Under the pieces are notes generated by a model. The model made no database searches, was not told where the DNA came from, and saw only the letters and a program-made list of their open reading frames with translations. Made by a program: the position numbers and the translations under genes. Below are positions 1-11,778 of a DNA stretch of 64,000 nucleotides, in pieces (positions within the stretch are counted from its first letter, which is position 1; every line of letters begins with the position of its first letter). Source of the stretch: Cristatella mucedo (lineage: Eukaryota; Bryozoa; Phylactolaemata; Cristatellidae); NCBI GenBank assembly GCA_009760855.2, contig WPIO01000021.1:680001-744000 (forward strand). The letters are read 5' to 3'.

Positions 1-93
1 GATTTTACTTACCATTCCATTGCATTTCACTTTACAGCAAATGTAAAGCGCCTAGAGAGAGATTAAGTTCTCTGAGGGCGCTTTATCAAGTGA

Positions 94-125
<32 letters not shown>
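1..125 (+). repeat. LINE-C 3' tail with (ATT)n
   Basis: The stretch from about position 38 reads as the conserved 3' end of the LINE found at 62.6-64 kb: ATGTAAAGCGCCTAGAGAGA, then a GTTCTCT..GGGCGCTTTATCAAGTGAATT hairpin and an ATT microsatellite. It is a severely 5'-truncated copy. Confidence 0.75.
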
Positions 126-129
<4 letters not shown>

Positions 130-413
130 AATGTCATAAGCTTTGCACACATGGTCAAGCCAGTGGCAAACGCCCTATTGCTGCCTATGCCAGACCGACT
201 GGATTTCGATTTAAAAAGGAAGCATTCTTATTTAGCACAGAAGAATGAACACGGCAGAATTAGCTCACTAGCGCCATTTTGAGGCTAAAAGTAAAGGAAA
301 AACACAGCAGGAAGGATATTCACACAGCTAGGGCGAGAGACAGTGTCTCAAGCAGTCCTAAAGCTTGCCCAAAAAACGGCTGCTAAAAGATTAATAAAGA
401 TCGGTATTATTAC

Positions 414-3400
414 CTTAGCGGTGAGTCGTCTTTCTTAAGGGCTGCCTTGAGTGTAGCGATAACGTCACTTGCTTCAACTAAAGAAACAAGTCGTGTGAAG
501 CAAGCCAAGTGACACACGGCAAACTAACATGAATAATACAAAAGCTAATAGCAGAGCATTTGCCAATCTCAATGCAAAATACAACTATTTTGAGCGCTAG
601 AAACATGGGGAGGTAGCAATCACACATAGTCAAATGCTCACTTGCAGAACTTGGTAGGGTATCTTTACTCCACAGGCACTGCCAGATGGTTATAGTGTAT
701 ATAAAGTAACAATAGTGTAACTAAACCCGTTTTCACCACATACCTTATGACAGTATTAGGCCATCAATGTTGCTCCAGGTGGCTAGCTAAAAGGCTGACA
801 ATGCAAGTAAATAGTGACCATTGGTATATAGTAAATGAGCTGGCACCCCGACGTGGCAAAACAATGAGCAAAACAGCATTAGGTCAGACAAAGAAGCTCA
901 CATGCAGCCTAAGGCCTCCCATTAACCCATGCGAATGAAAAAAATTAAAAAGTAAGTCAAGGTCTGATGATTAACAGCCTCATTTCTATAGCTGAAGAGC
1001 CTGCTCTCTCGATCACTACAAACATGTGAGTACGGTGGGTCTTCCAGGGCCAACTTGGTCACCAATTCATGGCCAAAAAGCGACATTATCCATAATCCAC
1101 GAATAAACCAAAAAAATGCAAACCACATATCGGTCAGGCAAACAATGCATTCCAAATTAGGTTTGTCAAAATGAATACAAAATGTTGCCAGACAGTAGCA
1201 CGGGAACCAGATTGTTGGCCCTACTGCAGATGTCATTATATATTCTTTCTAGTATATGATACCCTTGAGACTGTTACATACATTCAAATGCAATAACTCT
1301 TTGGGCGGCTTGCATTTTGAGTAAATATCGAACGTTGCTGAAAGGTGGTTGGGCTTTTGGCTAGCTCTGAGAAAAATTGTAATAACTTGCCCCATGATCA
1401 CGGCAATTCGTAGCTGGGCATCAAGTAATTAGCAGATAGAACCTACATGCTGACCAGTCCAGTGGGGGGAGGCTTGGCAAAAGCAGCTAATCGAGCCAAT
1501 CTACACAGTCCAAATACTTTTGCGTTTGAGTGTATATAAACTTGGCTGAATGCTGAGCAACACTTGGATTTTGTAATAATAATAATATTAATCACACTTG
1601 ACAAAGCGCCCTCAAAAAACTCAATCTCTTTCCAGGCACTTTACATTTGCTGCAAAGCAAGCATGATTGAATGGTTAGTAATAGATGCTCAATAAACAAC
1701 AAGAATAATATGGTTAGGGGTGACATGTGCAGGGTCAGCATGCAAGTGTGGTTAGTGGCAGCATGCACAAAGTCAGCACTCATAAGCACACAGGGTCGAA
1801 TAGCTCTGAGATCAACCCGTGCCCACTGTCAGTCTGGGTACTGGATAACGAAAGACCATAATCTCGGCTAGTCTGCAAATACCACTCCCGTTAGTGTGCG
1901 TGTTGTGTGTATGTGTGTGCATACGTTTGCGCACGTGTGTGTGCACACGTTTGCATGTGTGTGGGTGCCTGCACACACTTGATCGGGATGGAGATGTCCG
2001 GTCGACCATTTTTAAAGGTGAAAAAGTATACTTCAGCCCCTAGAGGATATTTTTCACCTTTGTTGCCTAGGTGTGCCAGAAGAGATAATACAAGCAAGGC
2101 AAATGCTAGGCCCAAATAAAATAAAATGCATGTTCGTGAGATCCGCAAAAACCTTGCTCACCCTTAAAGCCCATTAACTTTAGGGCGAAGTATGAATGGT
2201 ATACACCAGAAATGCTGCTTGCATCCTTGACAGCCTGGCGAAGTAGAGTTTGTTCTCCACCCACTTCAAGCTTGCAGCTTTTCAGGAGATCAGCTGCAGC
2301 TGTGGTGTAGAACACAACCTCAACATCGCTTTGGCTAAGCTCATGGAATGTTTGGATTTTCTTGCAAGCCTCCTAAAAAGAAAATATATAATAATAATAA
2401 TAATATTATAATTATTATATAATATAATATTCACGATGCAATCGTTGGTATCTTTAGTGGACATCACAAGCCAGGCCAGGTTAGTTTAAAATGGCTAGCT
2501 GCAATCTCACCGAATCGCGTGTAGCCACAAATGCCCTAACCTAGAAAGCTTCATCAAACCAAACCTATCATAAGAATACTCAAATAGAGTAGCCTCACGG
2601 TAAGTATGGCACGGGCTCTGCCAACAAACACACATTCACGTAAATTGCCCATCGATATAGCTGGCCTTGAGATATTAAAGACCTAGAGAGTGCTAAAAAT
2701 GGTGTGCCGTGATGGCACACTAGGTAAGGTGGTTGCTTTCACGACTTCGGCCCCGAGTTCGATTCCTGTGGTGGGCGATTCTTTATCACCACTGCAAGCG
2801 GTGGTGATAGCCATAAAGGCTCTTCTGTCGCTATACAAAAAGAGGCTGTTTAATCAGCTAGGATTAATTTTTTATTTAAAAACTATCTTGGGCAAAAAAG
2901 AGGTAGTAAGGTAACTGACGAGATGATCAGCCAATTAGGGGTTGACAAAACGCAACTCACCATCGACTTGGAGGCTAATAGTAGCACTTTAGTAGTCATA
3001 GGCTAAACACAATAGAAAAAATATAAAGATATTGCTGAAAGCAACTTGCCTACACTGACACCACTATCTTAAATATATTATACTAGCTGATTAAACAGCC
3101 TATTTTTGTATAGCGACAGAAGAGCCTTGACGGCTATCACCACTGCTTGCAGCAGCAATAAAGGATTGCTCACCAGAGGATTCGAATCCACGACCTCAGG
3201 GCCGAGGTCGTGAAACGCAACCGCAGTGAGCCATTACGGCTCACCTTCCATCTACAGTGCCTCCTGAAGATGGCGATGTTAAATAATGTCGATCAAATTA
3301 ACAAAAGCTTATGAGCTGACTGGCCAAGGGACTGGAATTCGAGTACACAGGAGTGTCATATTTCCAACTCTTAAGAATGATATTCTTTCACTTTCCATAA

Positions 3401-5266
3401 CTAACCACTAGCACAGATACGAAAAGATACTAATAATAACCTGGCATATTTATAGTGTCTGAAGAGAGCAATCTCTTTACATGCATTTCCCATAGGCTGA
3501 AAAGAAGCATCAGCTGATTAGTGAGAGATAACTCGTTCATAGGAAGATTACACTGCTTCGAGGAACAGATGAGTGAGGTCAAGTCAGAGGATGTCAGGAT
3601 GCCATTCGGCAGAGACCACCACACTTGTAAGTGCATAGGCACTGATTTATCCTCACAGGATTTGAGGCTGGTTGGAGGCACAGTGGAACGACCAGGGTCA
3701 AAGTGGTATCTGGGGAGACCTACGTGAAGAGCATGCAGCTCAGACAGGTAAGCAGGATCAGGAGAACTGGTTTGGCTCAGGGCTAAGGTGCTCTTCTTTG
3801 ACAACCAAGGTCGTGGGCTCGAGCCCTTCGGCATACGTGAAGCACCTGGCTCTTAGGATGCTATACAAATGAACTATATTCAGCAAATCGAAGGTAAGGT
3901 GAACAACTGAACATTAAAGTCAATGCTACAACTGCGTGATGGGGTGCCAGTGCATGTCTGAAAAAAGTTATGTAGTGTGCCAGTTGTGGATGTTCATGAC
4001 ACAACCCTATCTGCCAAGCTTTGGGCCATCATAGGCAGAGAAGACCTGCAAGAGCAGTACCGAAGCCTAATTGTAATGTGAAAAATGCATGGCAAAGAAA
4101 TCAAGTTCGATGCACTTGAAAGAACAGTCCATCGCTAGAGCATCAAACGTTTTTTGACCTCAGCAGAGAGGTGAATTAAGCTAATCCTGATTCTGATGCT
4201 GTCAATTGCCAGGCTGACACGGCAGCCGAGCATGTGTGGGTCGGTAACTATAGTCGGTGGCTTGGAAAGATTGCTGCTAATATTTGGTTCACGGCATAAA
4301 TTAAAGAGTTTCCAGTAGTTGGATCTTCACAGTTAACATGGGAACATCTAATAAAGAAATACTAGCTGATTTAACAGCCTCTTTTTTATATAGCAGCAGT
4401 AAAGCCTTAAGGGTAATCATGACCGCTTGCAGTGGCAATAAAGGATTGCCAACGGCAGGATTCGAACCCACGACCTCGGGACCAAGGTCGTGAAGAGCAA
4501 CTGCCTTACCTAGTGTGCCATCATGGCTTATCTATCCAAGCAGGTGGATGGTGGGAAGGTTTGGCTTCATTGACTAGAATGATGAGGCAGCTACAAACTA
4601 CTGAAGCAGCATGTTGCTAACAAAGATGAGAAAGTACTTTAATCACTTATAATGCCAACTGGTTGACATTGCTATAGGTGAGGACTAATGAGTCCAAGGA
4701 AGGGAAAAGTGAATACGGTTGTGGCATATGAACTAGTCGGCAAGTCTCACAACCGTCTCGGTACATCCACTGCTAAGTGATCTATGTAGGGCCTCAACAC
4801 GAATAGTTTATTTGCCCATTACCACAGCTGAAAAGCAGAGAGCAAAACGAATAACAATGGCAAAATTGGAGCTTGCATTTCATTTGTCTGACGTAAAAAA
4901 AAGTTATATCCCAAAGCAGTCATTTAAAAAAAATACATGCGCAGTGGTGCACTGCCCAGTAGCTTGTTCAAGTGCATTTACAGACATACCTGTCCAAATG
5001 CATGACTGCACAGCCAGACAGGGCAGAAAAGTCATTGCTTTATAAGCACTCCAAATTCATTGGAACCTATGGATTTACCTGCACGTTGTCAGGCAGAGTA
5101 CGAAGATAGCTCAGACCCTTTATAGCATAGTAGGCAGTGGCCGCATCGGAATATGGTGCAGCAGCATCAAAAACGATTTTTAGATGCTCTTGATCTTCAG
5201 GAGTCAAGTACGTTGACAGAGAAGCTGCTGACGCCACAGCGTACAGAATGCCCACGGCAACCCATA
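414..5266 (-). CDS. RPN2: Ribophorin II (oligosaccharyltransferase subunit, Swp1/RPN2), 5' part, three exons, partial
   Basis: Subunit of the ER-membrane oligosaccharyltransferase that transfers glycans to Asn of nascent proteins. Three minus-strand exons fit the N-terminal lumenal domain of animal RPN2. Exon 5079-5266 enters after acceptor ..TTATGTAG with two bases of a split codon; it encodes a hydrophobic signal-peptide core (WVAVGILYAVASA) and then a segment starting STYLTPEDQEHLK, like the human THYLTKHDVERLK region. Donor is CAG|GTAAAT. Exon 2162-2372 follows TTTCTTTTTAG, contains SDVEVVFYTTAAADLL (human NVDSLFYAAQAS) and ends in phase 1. Exon 414-477 follows TTTCTTTAG, restores phase and encodes ASDVIATLKAALKKDDSP (human EALSALTARLSKEETV). 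The phases 0, 1 and 2 chain correctly. The initiator-Met exon, expected upstream of 5266, was not found, and later exons lie left of the window or were not recognised. The identification comes from remembered family sequence; the chaining is seen directly. Confidence 0.88.
1574..1865 (-). mobile_element. LINE-C 3' UTR fragment
   Basis: On the minus strand this has the same tail as 62.6 kb (AAT/ATT repeats, then the GAGAACTCAATCTCTTTC hairpin). It continues into about 150 bases that align with 62690-62840, sharing the words GGGTGACATG, CAGGGTCAGCATGCAAG and GCAGCATGCAC. It lies in an RPN2 intron and has no coding part. Confidence 0.75.
1893..1972 (+). repeat. TG-rich imperfect microsatellite
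   Basis: Alternating purine/pyrimidine tract made of GTGTGTG, GCATACG and GCGCACG blocks inside an RPN2 intron. The reading frames opened here on both strands are low-complexity and not genes. Confidence 0.8.
2702..2864 (+). mobile_element. SINE-A (tRNA-derived) copy
   Basis: The head resembles a tRNA with an A-box-like region (GGCACACTAGGTAAGGTGG) and a B-box-like GAGTTCGATTCC. It is followed by a palindromic body (CACCACTGCAAGCGGTGGTG), an AAGGCTCTTCTGTCGCTATAC block and an AGAGGCTGTTTAATCAG tail. It matches the best-preserved copy at 44.92-45.08 kb. Confidence 0.8.
3081..3244 (-). mobile_element. SINE-A copy
   Basis: Minus-strand copy: tail CTGATTAAACAGCC first on the plus strand, then GTATAGCGACAGAAGAGCC, the GCTTGCAG body, the reverse-complemented B box GGATTCGAATCC and the head ending GAGCCATTACGGCTCACC. 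Confidence 0.82.
3767..3880 (+). mobile_element. SINE-B copy
   Basis: Head TTTGGCTCAGGGCTAAGGTG, B-box-like GTGGGCTCGAGCCC and tail GATGCTATACAAATGAACTA. It belongs to the second SINE family, whose tail resembles the LINE-C 3' end. Confidence 0.65.
4361..4530 (-). mobile_element. SINE-A copy
   Basis: Minus-strand copy with an ACTAGCTGATTTAACAGCCTC tail, GCAGTGGCAATAAAGGATTG body, GGATTCGAACCCACGACCTC B-box region and head GTGTGCCATCATGGCT. Confidence 0.82.
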
Positions 5267-5440
5267 CTACATAAGATAGACATGCAAAAACATTCAGAAC
5301 GATGGCTGAGCATTCTCACTAGGAACACAAACATACAAGTCAAAGCAACATATATACACTTACAAACTCCACAGCAAAAATCGTGGGGCTGTGCTTACAA
5401 GATGGGTCATTTGTGAACATATAGTCGGCTTTCAACAAGT

Positions 5441-5590
5441 CTCACTTAGCCCTGGGGTAAAGTACTTGCATTTCACGACCCAGGTCGTGAGCTCAGGTCC
5501 TGCAGTAGTGGGCAATCCTATTTTGCCCCCTGCAAGCAGAGTGACAGCCGTTAAGGCCCACCTGCCACTATATAAATGAGGCTGTTGAAT
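5441..5590 (+). mobile_element. SINE-A-related copy, diverged
   Basis: Shares the CACGACCCAGGTCGTGAGCT and TGGGCAATCC..TTTTGCCCCCTGCAAGCAG body and the TATAAATGAGGCTGTTGAAT tail. Its head (TTAGCCCTGGGGTAAAG) matches the variant subfamily seen at 42.75, 36.74 and 49.29 kb. Confidence 0.65.
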
Positions 5591-5769
5591 GTCTGTATTT
5601 TTATTTCTACCTTTAAAACAACAAAACCAAGGCCGTATAACAAGGGTTTCTGGGGTAGAATGTGAGAATGCATCAATTAAAATATCAATTTACTTTAAGA
5701 ATTTCGGGAGCACAGCTGCTTTTGTTAAATGTAAATGCAGTCTGTATTAAGCACATATACATATATGCT

Positions 5770-5930
5770 TTACTTTACTTATTTATATATGAATATATGC
5801 GTATATAAATATATACGCATATATATGCGTATATATATATACGCATATATATGCGTATATATATATACGCATATATATATGCATATATATATATATATGC
5901 ATATATATATATATATATTTACATATACCC
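5770..5930 (+). repeat. AT-rich palindromic tandem array
   Basis: ATATATACGCATATATATGC and its reverse complement alternate several times. The roughly 28-bp unit is its own inverted repeat, and the array decays into (TA)n at the right. It lies about 500 bases upstream of the first recognised RPN2 exon, probably inside intron 1 or the promoter region. Confidence 0.85.
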
Positions 5931-6979
5931 CACTGGGTAAGCAGCTATACAAGCAAGCAATGCAAGGCTTTCAGGTAAATAAAAACGCAGCAATTGGCTC
6001 AATTTCTTCTAGATATCGGGTGACATTATAACTGTCGGTCCCATTAAGCCCGGGTCGCTCGCTTTAAATACCAGCAGACGTTACAGCAAGTGATTCGTTC
6101 TGTCAGCTTTATGGCAGAAACTTCAGCGAAGACTTAATAGGCTAGATGCTATAATAGCTCCGACCGTCGAAACCAGCTCCTGCAAGACGCTATCGCTGAA
6201 AGAAATGCTGATGGGTGCCTCGTTACACACGAGACGGCGAGCTACTACCGCGGCGACACTCGGCGCCGCCTTCCAACGAGCGCAGAAAATGGCACCCTGC
6301 TATGGTGGCACTCGGTGGAGGAAAGCACAGAATAAACACCGCCAAAAAAGCATAGAGTTTAAGCTATCCCTCATCATCCCGGTTATACAAGCGGCGTGAG
6401 CATTTGGAGTACCTCGGGTCATGGTGAACAGCGCAAGCAAGGTGCCACCGGTACAGCAACCCAGACACCGGATGCCGGATGCCGGCTCGTCACCAACGAC
6501 CAATGAACTTAATGCTCGTAGCAGGCTGCCACGTTGCGACGCTGTCCTACATGTCTTTTCGATGCAATTCGTTCCTCCCAATTGTTTTTGCTTTTGTGCA
6601 ATTTATAAAATACAGATATATTTTCTGCATGACATGGGCACTATTCAGCCTGACTATTAGCTTTACATTCTGATCGTTCACCTTAGTATGGCTGCCGCAT
6701 CCGCCTTCAGCCTTCAACGGCTCTGCGTTTCTAATGGTGCTGCATCTCCGGTTCAGTCATGCCATTCTTGAGATATACAATAATGAAATTATTGCTGCTC
6801 CTGTGCCCAACATGCGCTTGTAGTGGAAACGACAGCCTTGCCGAACTACTGTTCGTGGGGTGCAGAGCTCTGTGGGGCGGGCTATAGCCCCAAAGAGCGT
6901 CTGCAGATGGGGCATCGCCGGGTGACGTCTAGCGCTGGCCTTCGGCTATCGGCTAAAATTTTAAAAAAATGTAAGCTTA
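5931..6979. other. RPN2 upstream region, no gene recognised
   Basis: The CpG content is raised between about 6030 and 6560 (GCCCGGGTCGC, CCGCGGCGACACTCGGCGCC), as expected near a promoter. The missing RPN2 start exon may lie here, but I found no minus-strand ATG followed by a phase-1 donor. Confidence 0.35.
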
Positions 6980-7127
6980 GCTGTCTTATTTGTATCGCGG
7001 AGAAGAACCTTAACGGCTATCACCACCGCTTGCAATGAGCAATACAGGATTGCCCACTGCAGGACTGGAGCCCACGACCTGGCTCATGACGAGCAGTATG
7101 CACCTTACTCCCTGGGTTCAGACCCAG
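6980..7127 (-). mobile_element. SINE-A copy, diverged
   Basis: AACCTTAACGGCTATCACCA, CCGCTTGCAATGAGCAATAC and a degraded B box (CTGGAGCCCACGACCTGG) are recognisable. Confidence 0.65.
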
Positions 7128-7800
7128 GGTCTGCTAGGAAGACTCGCGAGATTTGAACCTGAACTTGGGCGCGGCGTGAGCCCCTTCGCTCAACATTCAC
7201 TCATCCCGAACGATATAGAGTGCAAGCGTTCCTGGACAACACGTCCAGCCAAGGAAGTACGCGAGAAACTGGCTGCTCTGGGGCTAGAGTTAATGGCTCG
7301 CGCAACTTCCAAGTAGTATTGTGGGCGTGGCCACAGCCACAATGCCATTCCGCCCCAGCCGGATTCACACCTCACCGCCCAGCCAACGGGCGTGCTGAGT
7401 ACCATCTCATTAGGCGCTGCAGTTGGACAGTACGGGCTAAGTTAGATTTAATTGCAACGTTTCAGCTGTGGTCGCGTGACTCGCTAGTCTTGCAGTAAGG
7501 AACTTTCTGCCTGTGCGTCGGGCTGTACGCACGCAGTCCACTCTCCCTCCTCTCTCTCTCTCTCGCTCTCGCTCTCCCTTTTCTGTTACTCTCTTATCTA
7601 CTGGCGCTCCAGAACTGCTTACACGACGGCTACTACCGCTTCGTCCGTATGTACGCTCGCTCGCTTTCCTTGCCTGCGTACGATACAATACGACTGTCGT
7701 CACCAGTACCGCAACTCGCTTGTGTGAGGGGGGCTTCGTTCTTCGACGCGCCGCCATCTCGCGCCCTCGCGAATCCTTACAGTGCGTCGCTCTTAAAAAA

Positions 7801-7973
7801 GGTACCTGCTGATTTAACAGCCTCTTTTCGTATAGTGACAGAAGAGCCTTTACGGCTATCAACCACCGCTTGCAGTGGCGATACAGGATCGCCCACCGCA
7901 GGATTCGAACCCACAACCTCGGGGCCAAGGTCGTGAAAAGCAACCGCCTTACCCAGTGAGCCATTACGTCTTA
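7801..7973 (-). mobile_element. SINE-A copy, near full length
   Basis: One of the best copies: CTGCTGATTTAACAGCCTC tail, GTATAGTGACAGAAGAGCC, GCTTGCAGTGGCGATACAGG body, GGATTCGAACCCACAACCTC B-box region and GCCTTACCCAGTGAGCCATT head. Confidence 0.85.
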
Positions 7974-9380
7974 GGACCCTTGGGCGGGAACTCCCAGCTA
8001 GAGTTAAGACGTGTGACGTCGGTGCGAGTTGCTGTTAAGCAGACGACACTTGCGCATTGGACGATGGCGTGCAGGTATACCGTTATACCGCTATCGGTCG
8101 CCGTCGATGATAGCTTCAGCTGAGGGCTCGACTTCCCAAGCTCGAAAACGTTTTTATCATTGTTATAACGTGCCCCTGCAGCCCTGATACACCAAGGGTT
8201 CCCGCGCTATTTGTTTAGTCTCTCCGTTACCGTTGGCGAACGGGATCTTTTTTTAAATAAAGTGGTTAATTAAACGGACATTCCCCTGGCGCGAGCCCTG
8301 CGAAGTCCACTTGGCTAGGGATCCGGCGTAACTAGGGCAGGAGAGGTCGAGACAGAAATAACTCACCTCTCGAGTCTCGGGTATTGTAGGCCCCAGCGAT
8401 TACATTTATAGTTGCCGAAGTCATTCTTTTATGTAGGTGTAAATGTGCCTTCGAGGTGATAAGGATGCACAGCTTCGGTCTCATAAGCTGTGGGTACACA
8501 ACTTTTTTTTAATGGTCACCAACTACAGCAGGCGTAATGGTAACAATTGGCTCGAAATTTTGAAAATTAGCTGGTATAACTGTGCACATTGATTCGCGTA
8601 CTGCACCGGGATTCGACTCGAGTACGCGAGTGTCCAATTTAAAGCTGAGGCTACAAACTAATGCACTGAAAGTCGACGAAAAAGCAGTCTCGGTAGCTCG
8701 AACGCTTAGAGCACCGGATTAGCAACCAAGATGTTGCTGGATCACTTACCGTTTCGAGGTGAAATTCTTTTTCGGCGCTCTGGTTGCTAAATAGTTTTCA
8801 AATTAAATTCCAACCCTGCTAAGGTATATCACTTTTAATTTCAAAAGTTACAGCTGAAAGATCAAATGTCTTAAAATAATAACATTTTATGAGTTAAAGA
8901 GTCTGTGAGCGGATTAATGTCTGTGAGCGGACAAGTCAACGCCTCGGGTTCGTGATCCGCCCTTCGGTGTCGAAGCTTAGGCGCCCAAACGCTAAAATCC
9001 TTGCTACGCTAGCCTTCGGCAGCGCATTGGTAATGCCGCCGCATTGCTGCACCATTTAGCCTCGAACCTCATGCGTGTTAAGATCCTCAAAAATATTGTT
9101 TCCTGGGATTGATGTTGTTTCCCGTCGCAGAGAGTCTACGTCAATCGCAGCATCCCCTTACTTAAAAGACAGCTAAAAAGAAATTTTTTGGCCCACCGTC
9201 GTTAACCACCACTGTCAAAATCGTTGTGTTTTGTATTCGTACTTGTTAACACTAGTCTCCCTAGGCCATGTCAACAAGTAAAGTCTGGCCTGGTAGCCGC
9301 TGATTTCGTCACCCTGGTTCAGTAGGGATTCTTTAGCTTATACCGTGCAGTTTTAATACTTGCTCGTGCCAGAACCCGGG
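7974..9380. other. Intergenic, no gene recognised
   Basis: No open frame with recognisable protein similarity. tRNA-like words occur (GGTAGCTCGAACGCTTAGAGC near 8695; CGCCTCGGGTTCGTGATCCG near 8940), but they do not fold into a tRNA and are probably old SINE debris. Confidence 0.4.
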
Positions 9381-9520
9381 TCTTAGCCTTAGAGTCAGGT
9401 GCTCCCACTTCAATACCGATGTCGAGAGCTCGAGCCCTGGAGCAAACATTCATCTATTGCCTGCTTCAAGTGACGTGACAGCCGAGAATGCTCTTCACTA
9501 GCTATATAAATGAGGCTGTT
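9381..9520 (+). mobile_element. SINE-A-related copy, diverged
   Basis: GAGCTCGAGCCCTGGAGCA, TATTGCCTGCTTCAAGTGAC and the TATATAAATGAGGCTGTTGG tail match the variant copy at 5441-5590. Confidence 0.55.
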
Positions 9521-10034
9521 GGCTCATCGGTTGCAACAGGTAGCACTAAAGGAGCAGCAGCCAGCTCGCAAAACTGTTGTTGTAATGGCACGGGAAGCCT
9601 GATGAAGCTATGCTATTGAGAGCATGGTCTTGCCGGGCGACTTCCTCCAATGTTTCAGTCCCACTAAAAAGGTTTTGATATTGAATGGTGAGTCCTTATT
9701 AATCGCTTCTCTATACGAGGCGTAGTCGAGTGAGGTGAAGCATGCAGATAAATCACTTTTCTTTGCATTAAAATAAAGTTGTCACATTATTTATGCCCGG
9801 CGGGCCATTAAGCCTTCGAATTACCGTGGCTGCCGTCAGCCGAGGATAAGCGGTTCATTTGGCTGAGCTGCAGTCTCAGTCCTGCCACCCCTTCCCCAAT
9901 CCTACGTGCGTGCAGCAGGTTCGAAGTTCGGAATGGAACTGAAGCAACCGGCCGAGGCGCCTCCATCGCTTTCTCCAGTCCAGTCCAAGGTTGCCTAAAT
10001 GGTTCCGAGTAACATGGGGGTGCTGGTTGCTACT

Positions 10035-10050
10035 GGGGGGGGGGGGGGGG
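10035..10050 (+). repeat. G16 homopolymer
   Basis: Uninterrupted run of 16 G. The region 9521-10800 around it holds no gene I can support. Confidence 0.9.
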
Positions 10051-10794
10051 TCAAGAAAATACTTACAAAGATGGGTTCGAGATGCAAGTCGCATATGATG
10101 CAGAGATCGGTAAACTTTTTATTTGCAATGTTGCTTTCTGTTTACATCCGGGTTTAGACCTGGTTTGCTTAATCATTTTTTCTTTTACGTGGAACTCGTC
10201 AGAACTTGCGATTCCATTTCTAACAAACATGCTGGACTTTTAAAAGGTACCCTAAGCAAATATTCGATTGTCGATCAATTTTTAGAAGTATTTTCTTGAA
10301 TTTCTGCCTTAAAATTGTGTGCCCAATGGCTTCGTTCACAGGCTTTGCCGGCCGATTTGCTCTGCTATCAGGCCGTCGCCTGAGGACAAGCATCCAGCAG
10401 CCGATCTTCGAAACTGAATAGACACTTAAGCACCAGTTCGCTGGGGGAGAGTAGCATTATCCACATAGCATACTTGCGGTAGTAATTATAAAAATGCCAA
10501 GTAACGGTAAGCTGCACCCGATTTCAACTGCCTGACTAAAAACAGTTTCACAGGCATTCCGTGCAAGTCGTTTTGGCCTTCGCGTGCAGTTTTTTGCAGC
10601 CCATGAACTCAAAAAAAACGTGCAGTTTGCCAGCGACAGCGTCATAAAAATCGAGATAACTCTTTTGTAAGAACGGCACCAATGCTGCTCGCCAATACTA
10701 GGAAGCACAGGCTACGAGCAACCGAGTTAGCAGCCAGCTTTGAAGGGACCCCAACCTTACTTCTCGAGTGGGAACCAGTCAATACCCAATCGCT

Positions 10795-10890
10795 CCATTC
10801 CCATCTTCCTTTGCAGCAAATGTAAAGCGCCTAGAGAGAGATTGAGTTCTCTGAGGGCGCTTTATCAAGTGCATTATTATCATTATCTGC
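10795..10890 (+). repeat. LINE-C 3' tail
   Basis: TTTGCAGCAAATGTAAAGCG, then the AGATTGAGTTCTCTGAGGGC hairpin and ATCAAGTGCATTATTATCATT; a truncated tail-only copy. Confidence 0.78.
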
Positions 10891-11164
10891 AGACAGGAAG
10901 CCACCCTAACGTACGTCTGCTTCTGCACACATGGGTGTGACGCAGTCCAATGAGAGTGTGAAGACCCACGAAGCCAGACATGTATCAACCCTAAAGGGTG
11001 TATCGACCGACCGAGCACTATACCCCACTTGATGCCCATGTAGCCTTTTACGACGGCCTGCCTCAGGTGAAGTCAAGGTTTGGCCCTTCCGTGGCGTAAC
11101 CCTGGCTACTTTTAGCTGTTCCAAACGTATTCTTAAAGACCGTTGGCAACAAGCTGTTGCTCAA

Positions 11165-11480
11165 CAAGTGCTAGTCTGTGGAACTAGCTTCCACGATTCT
11201 TACCCAAAGACACTTTCCTGCTGCCAACTGTGGCACGTTCTTTTGCAGGATCTGAGCTGCTACTACCATGCTACTCACTTCGTTGATTGTGCTGCTGACT
11301 CAGTTATGTTTCTCACCTTCTCTTTGCAGCGTGAGATGGGGTCTGTTGGCTACCGCATGAATACCGAAAGCTGCTAAGGGTTTAAATGACCTATCGAAAA
11401 TTCTGCCTAACACGCACTTCATCTCTGTGGAGTTACAGACCTAGCTACATTACAATACCCCATGCTCTACCCAAATTAAA
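11165..11480 (+). mobile_element. LINE-D 3'-end fragment
   Basis: It aligns with 43.86-44.19 kb: a frameshifted remnant of the 3' end of a CR1/L2-like LINE ORF (from the CTGTGGAACTAGCTTCCACG motif), then the shared 3' UTR words GTCTGTTGGCTA and TGTGGAGTTA. No intact frame is left. Confidence 0.65.
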
Positions 11481-11589
11481 TGTCAATATTAAAGAACCCT
11501 TGAACAAAGCAATTTAAGTCACACAAGGGATATTGTAGCTCTTGACTGAAAAGAAAGGGCGTGTCTTGTCTGTCTCGGGAGACAAATCC

Positions 11590-11778
11590 ATGACCTCTGA
11601 CGCTAGGCGCCAGAAATCCATGGAGCCCACTGCTTCAAAAGAGATGTGGATGCCTGTTATAGTTATTCTCGTGATAATATCTTTTTTTGCAATCTCGTTC
11701 TTTGGATTCTATCCTTCAAATTATTTGAACAACGCATACTGGTGTTCTGATCGTGCTACCAAAAACTTGACCTCGTAA
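11590..11778 (+). CDS. Possible small single-pass membrane protein, unrecognised
   Basis: An ATG-initiated frame of 62 residues. It has a charged N-terminal part, one strongly hydrophobic segment (VIVILVIISFFAISFFGF) and a short tail with an N-glycosylation sequon (NLTS). The frame stays open upstream of the ATG to about 11542. I recognise no family, there is no homologous exon pattern around it, and it sits in the intergenic stretch downstream of CAD on the opposite strand. A chance open frame is as likely as a gene. Confidence 0.18.
   Translation: MTSDARRQKSMEPTASKEMWMPVIVILVIISFFAISFFGFYPSNYLNNAYWCSDRATKNLTS

Noticed and set aside
4678-4710. Hammerhead-like word GGACTAATGAGTCC
   Set aside because: The core reads CTAATGAG rather than CTGANGAG, and no GAAA-stem partner is in place.
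8690-8770. tRNA-like segment with GGTAGCTCGAACG and GTTTCGA
   Set aside because: I could not pair an acceptor stem or an anticodon arm; probably decayed SINE.
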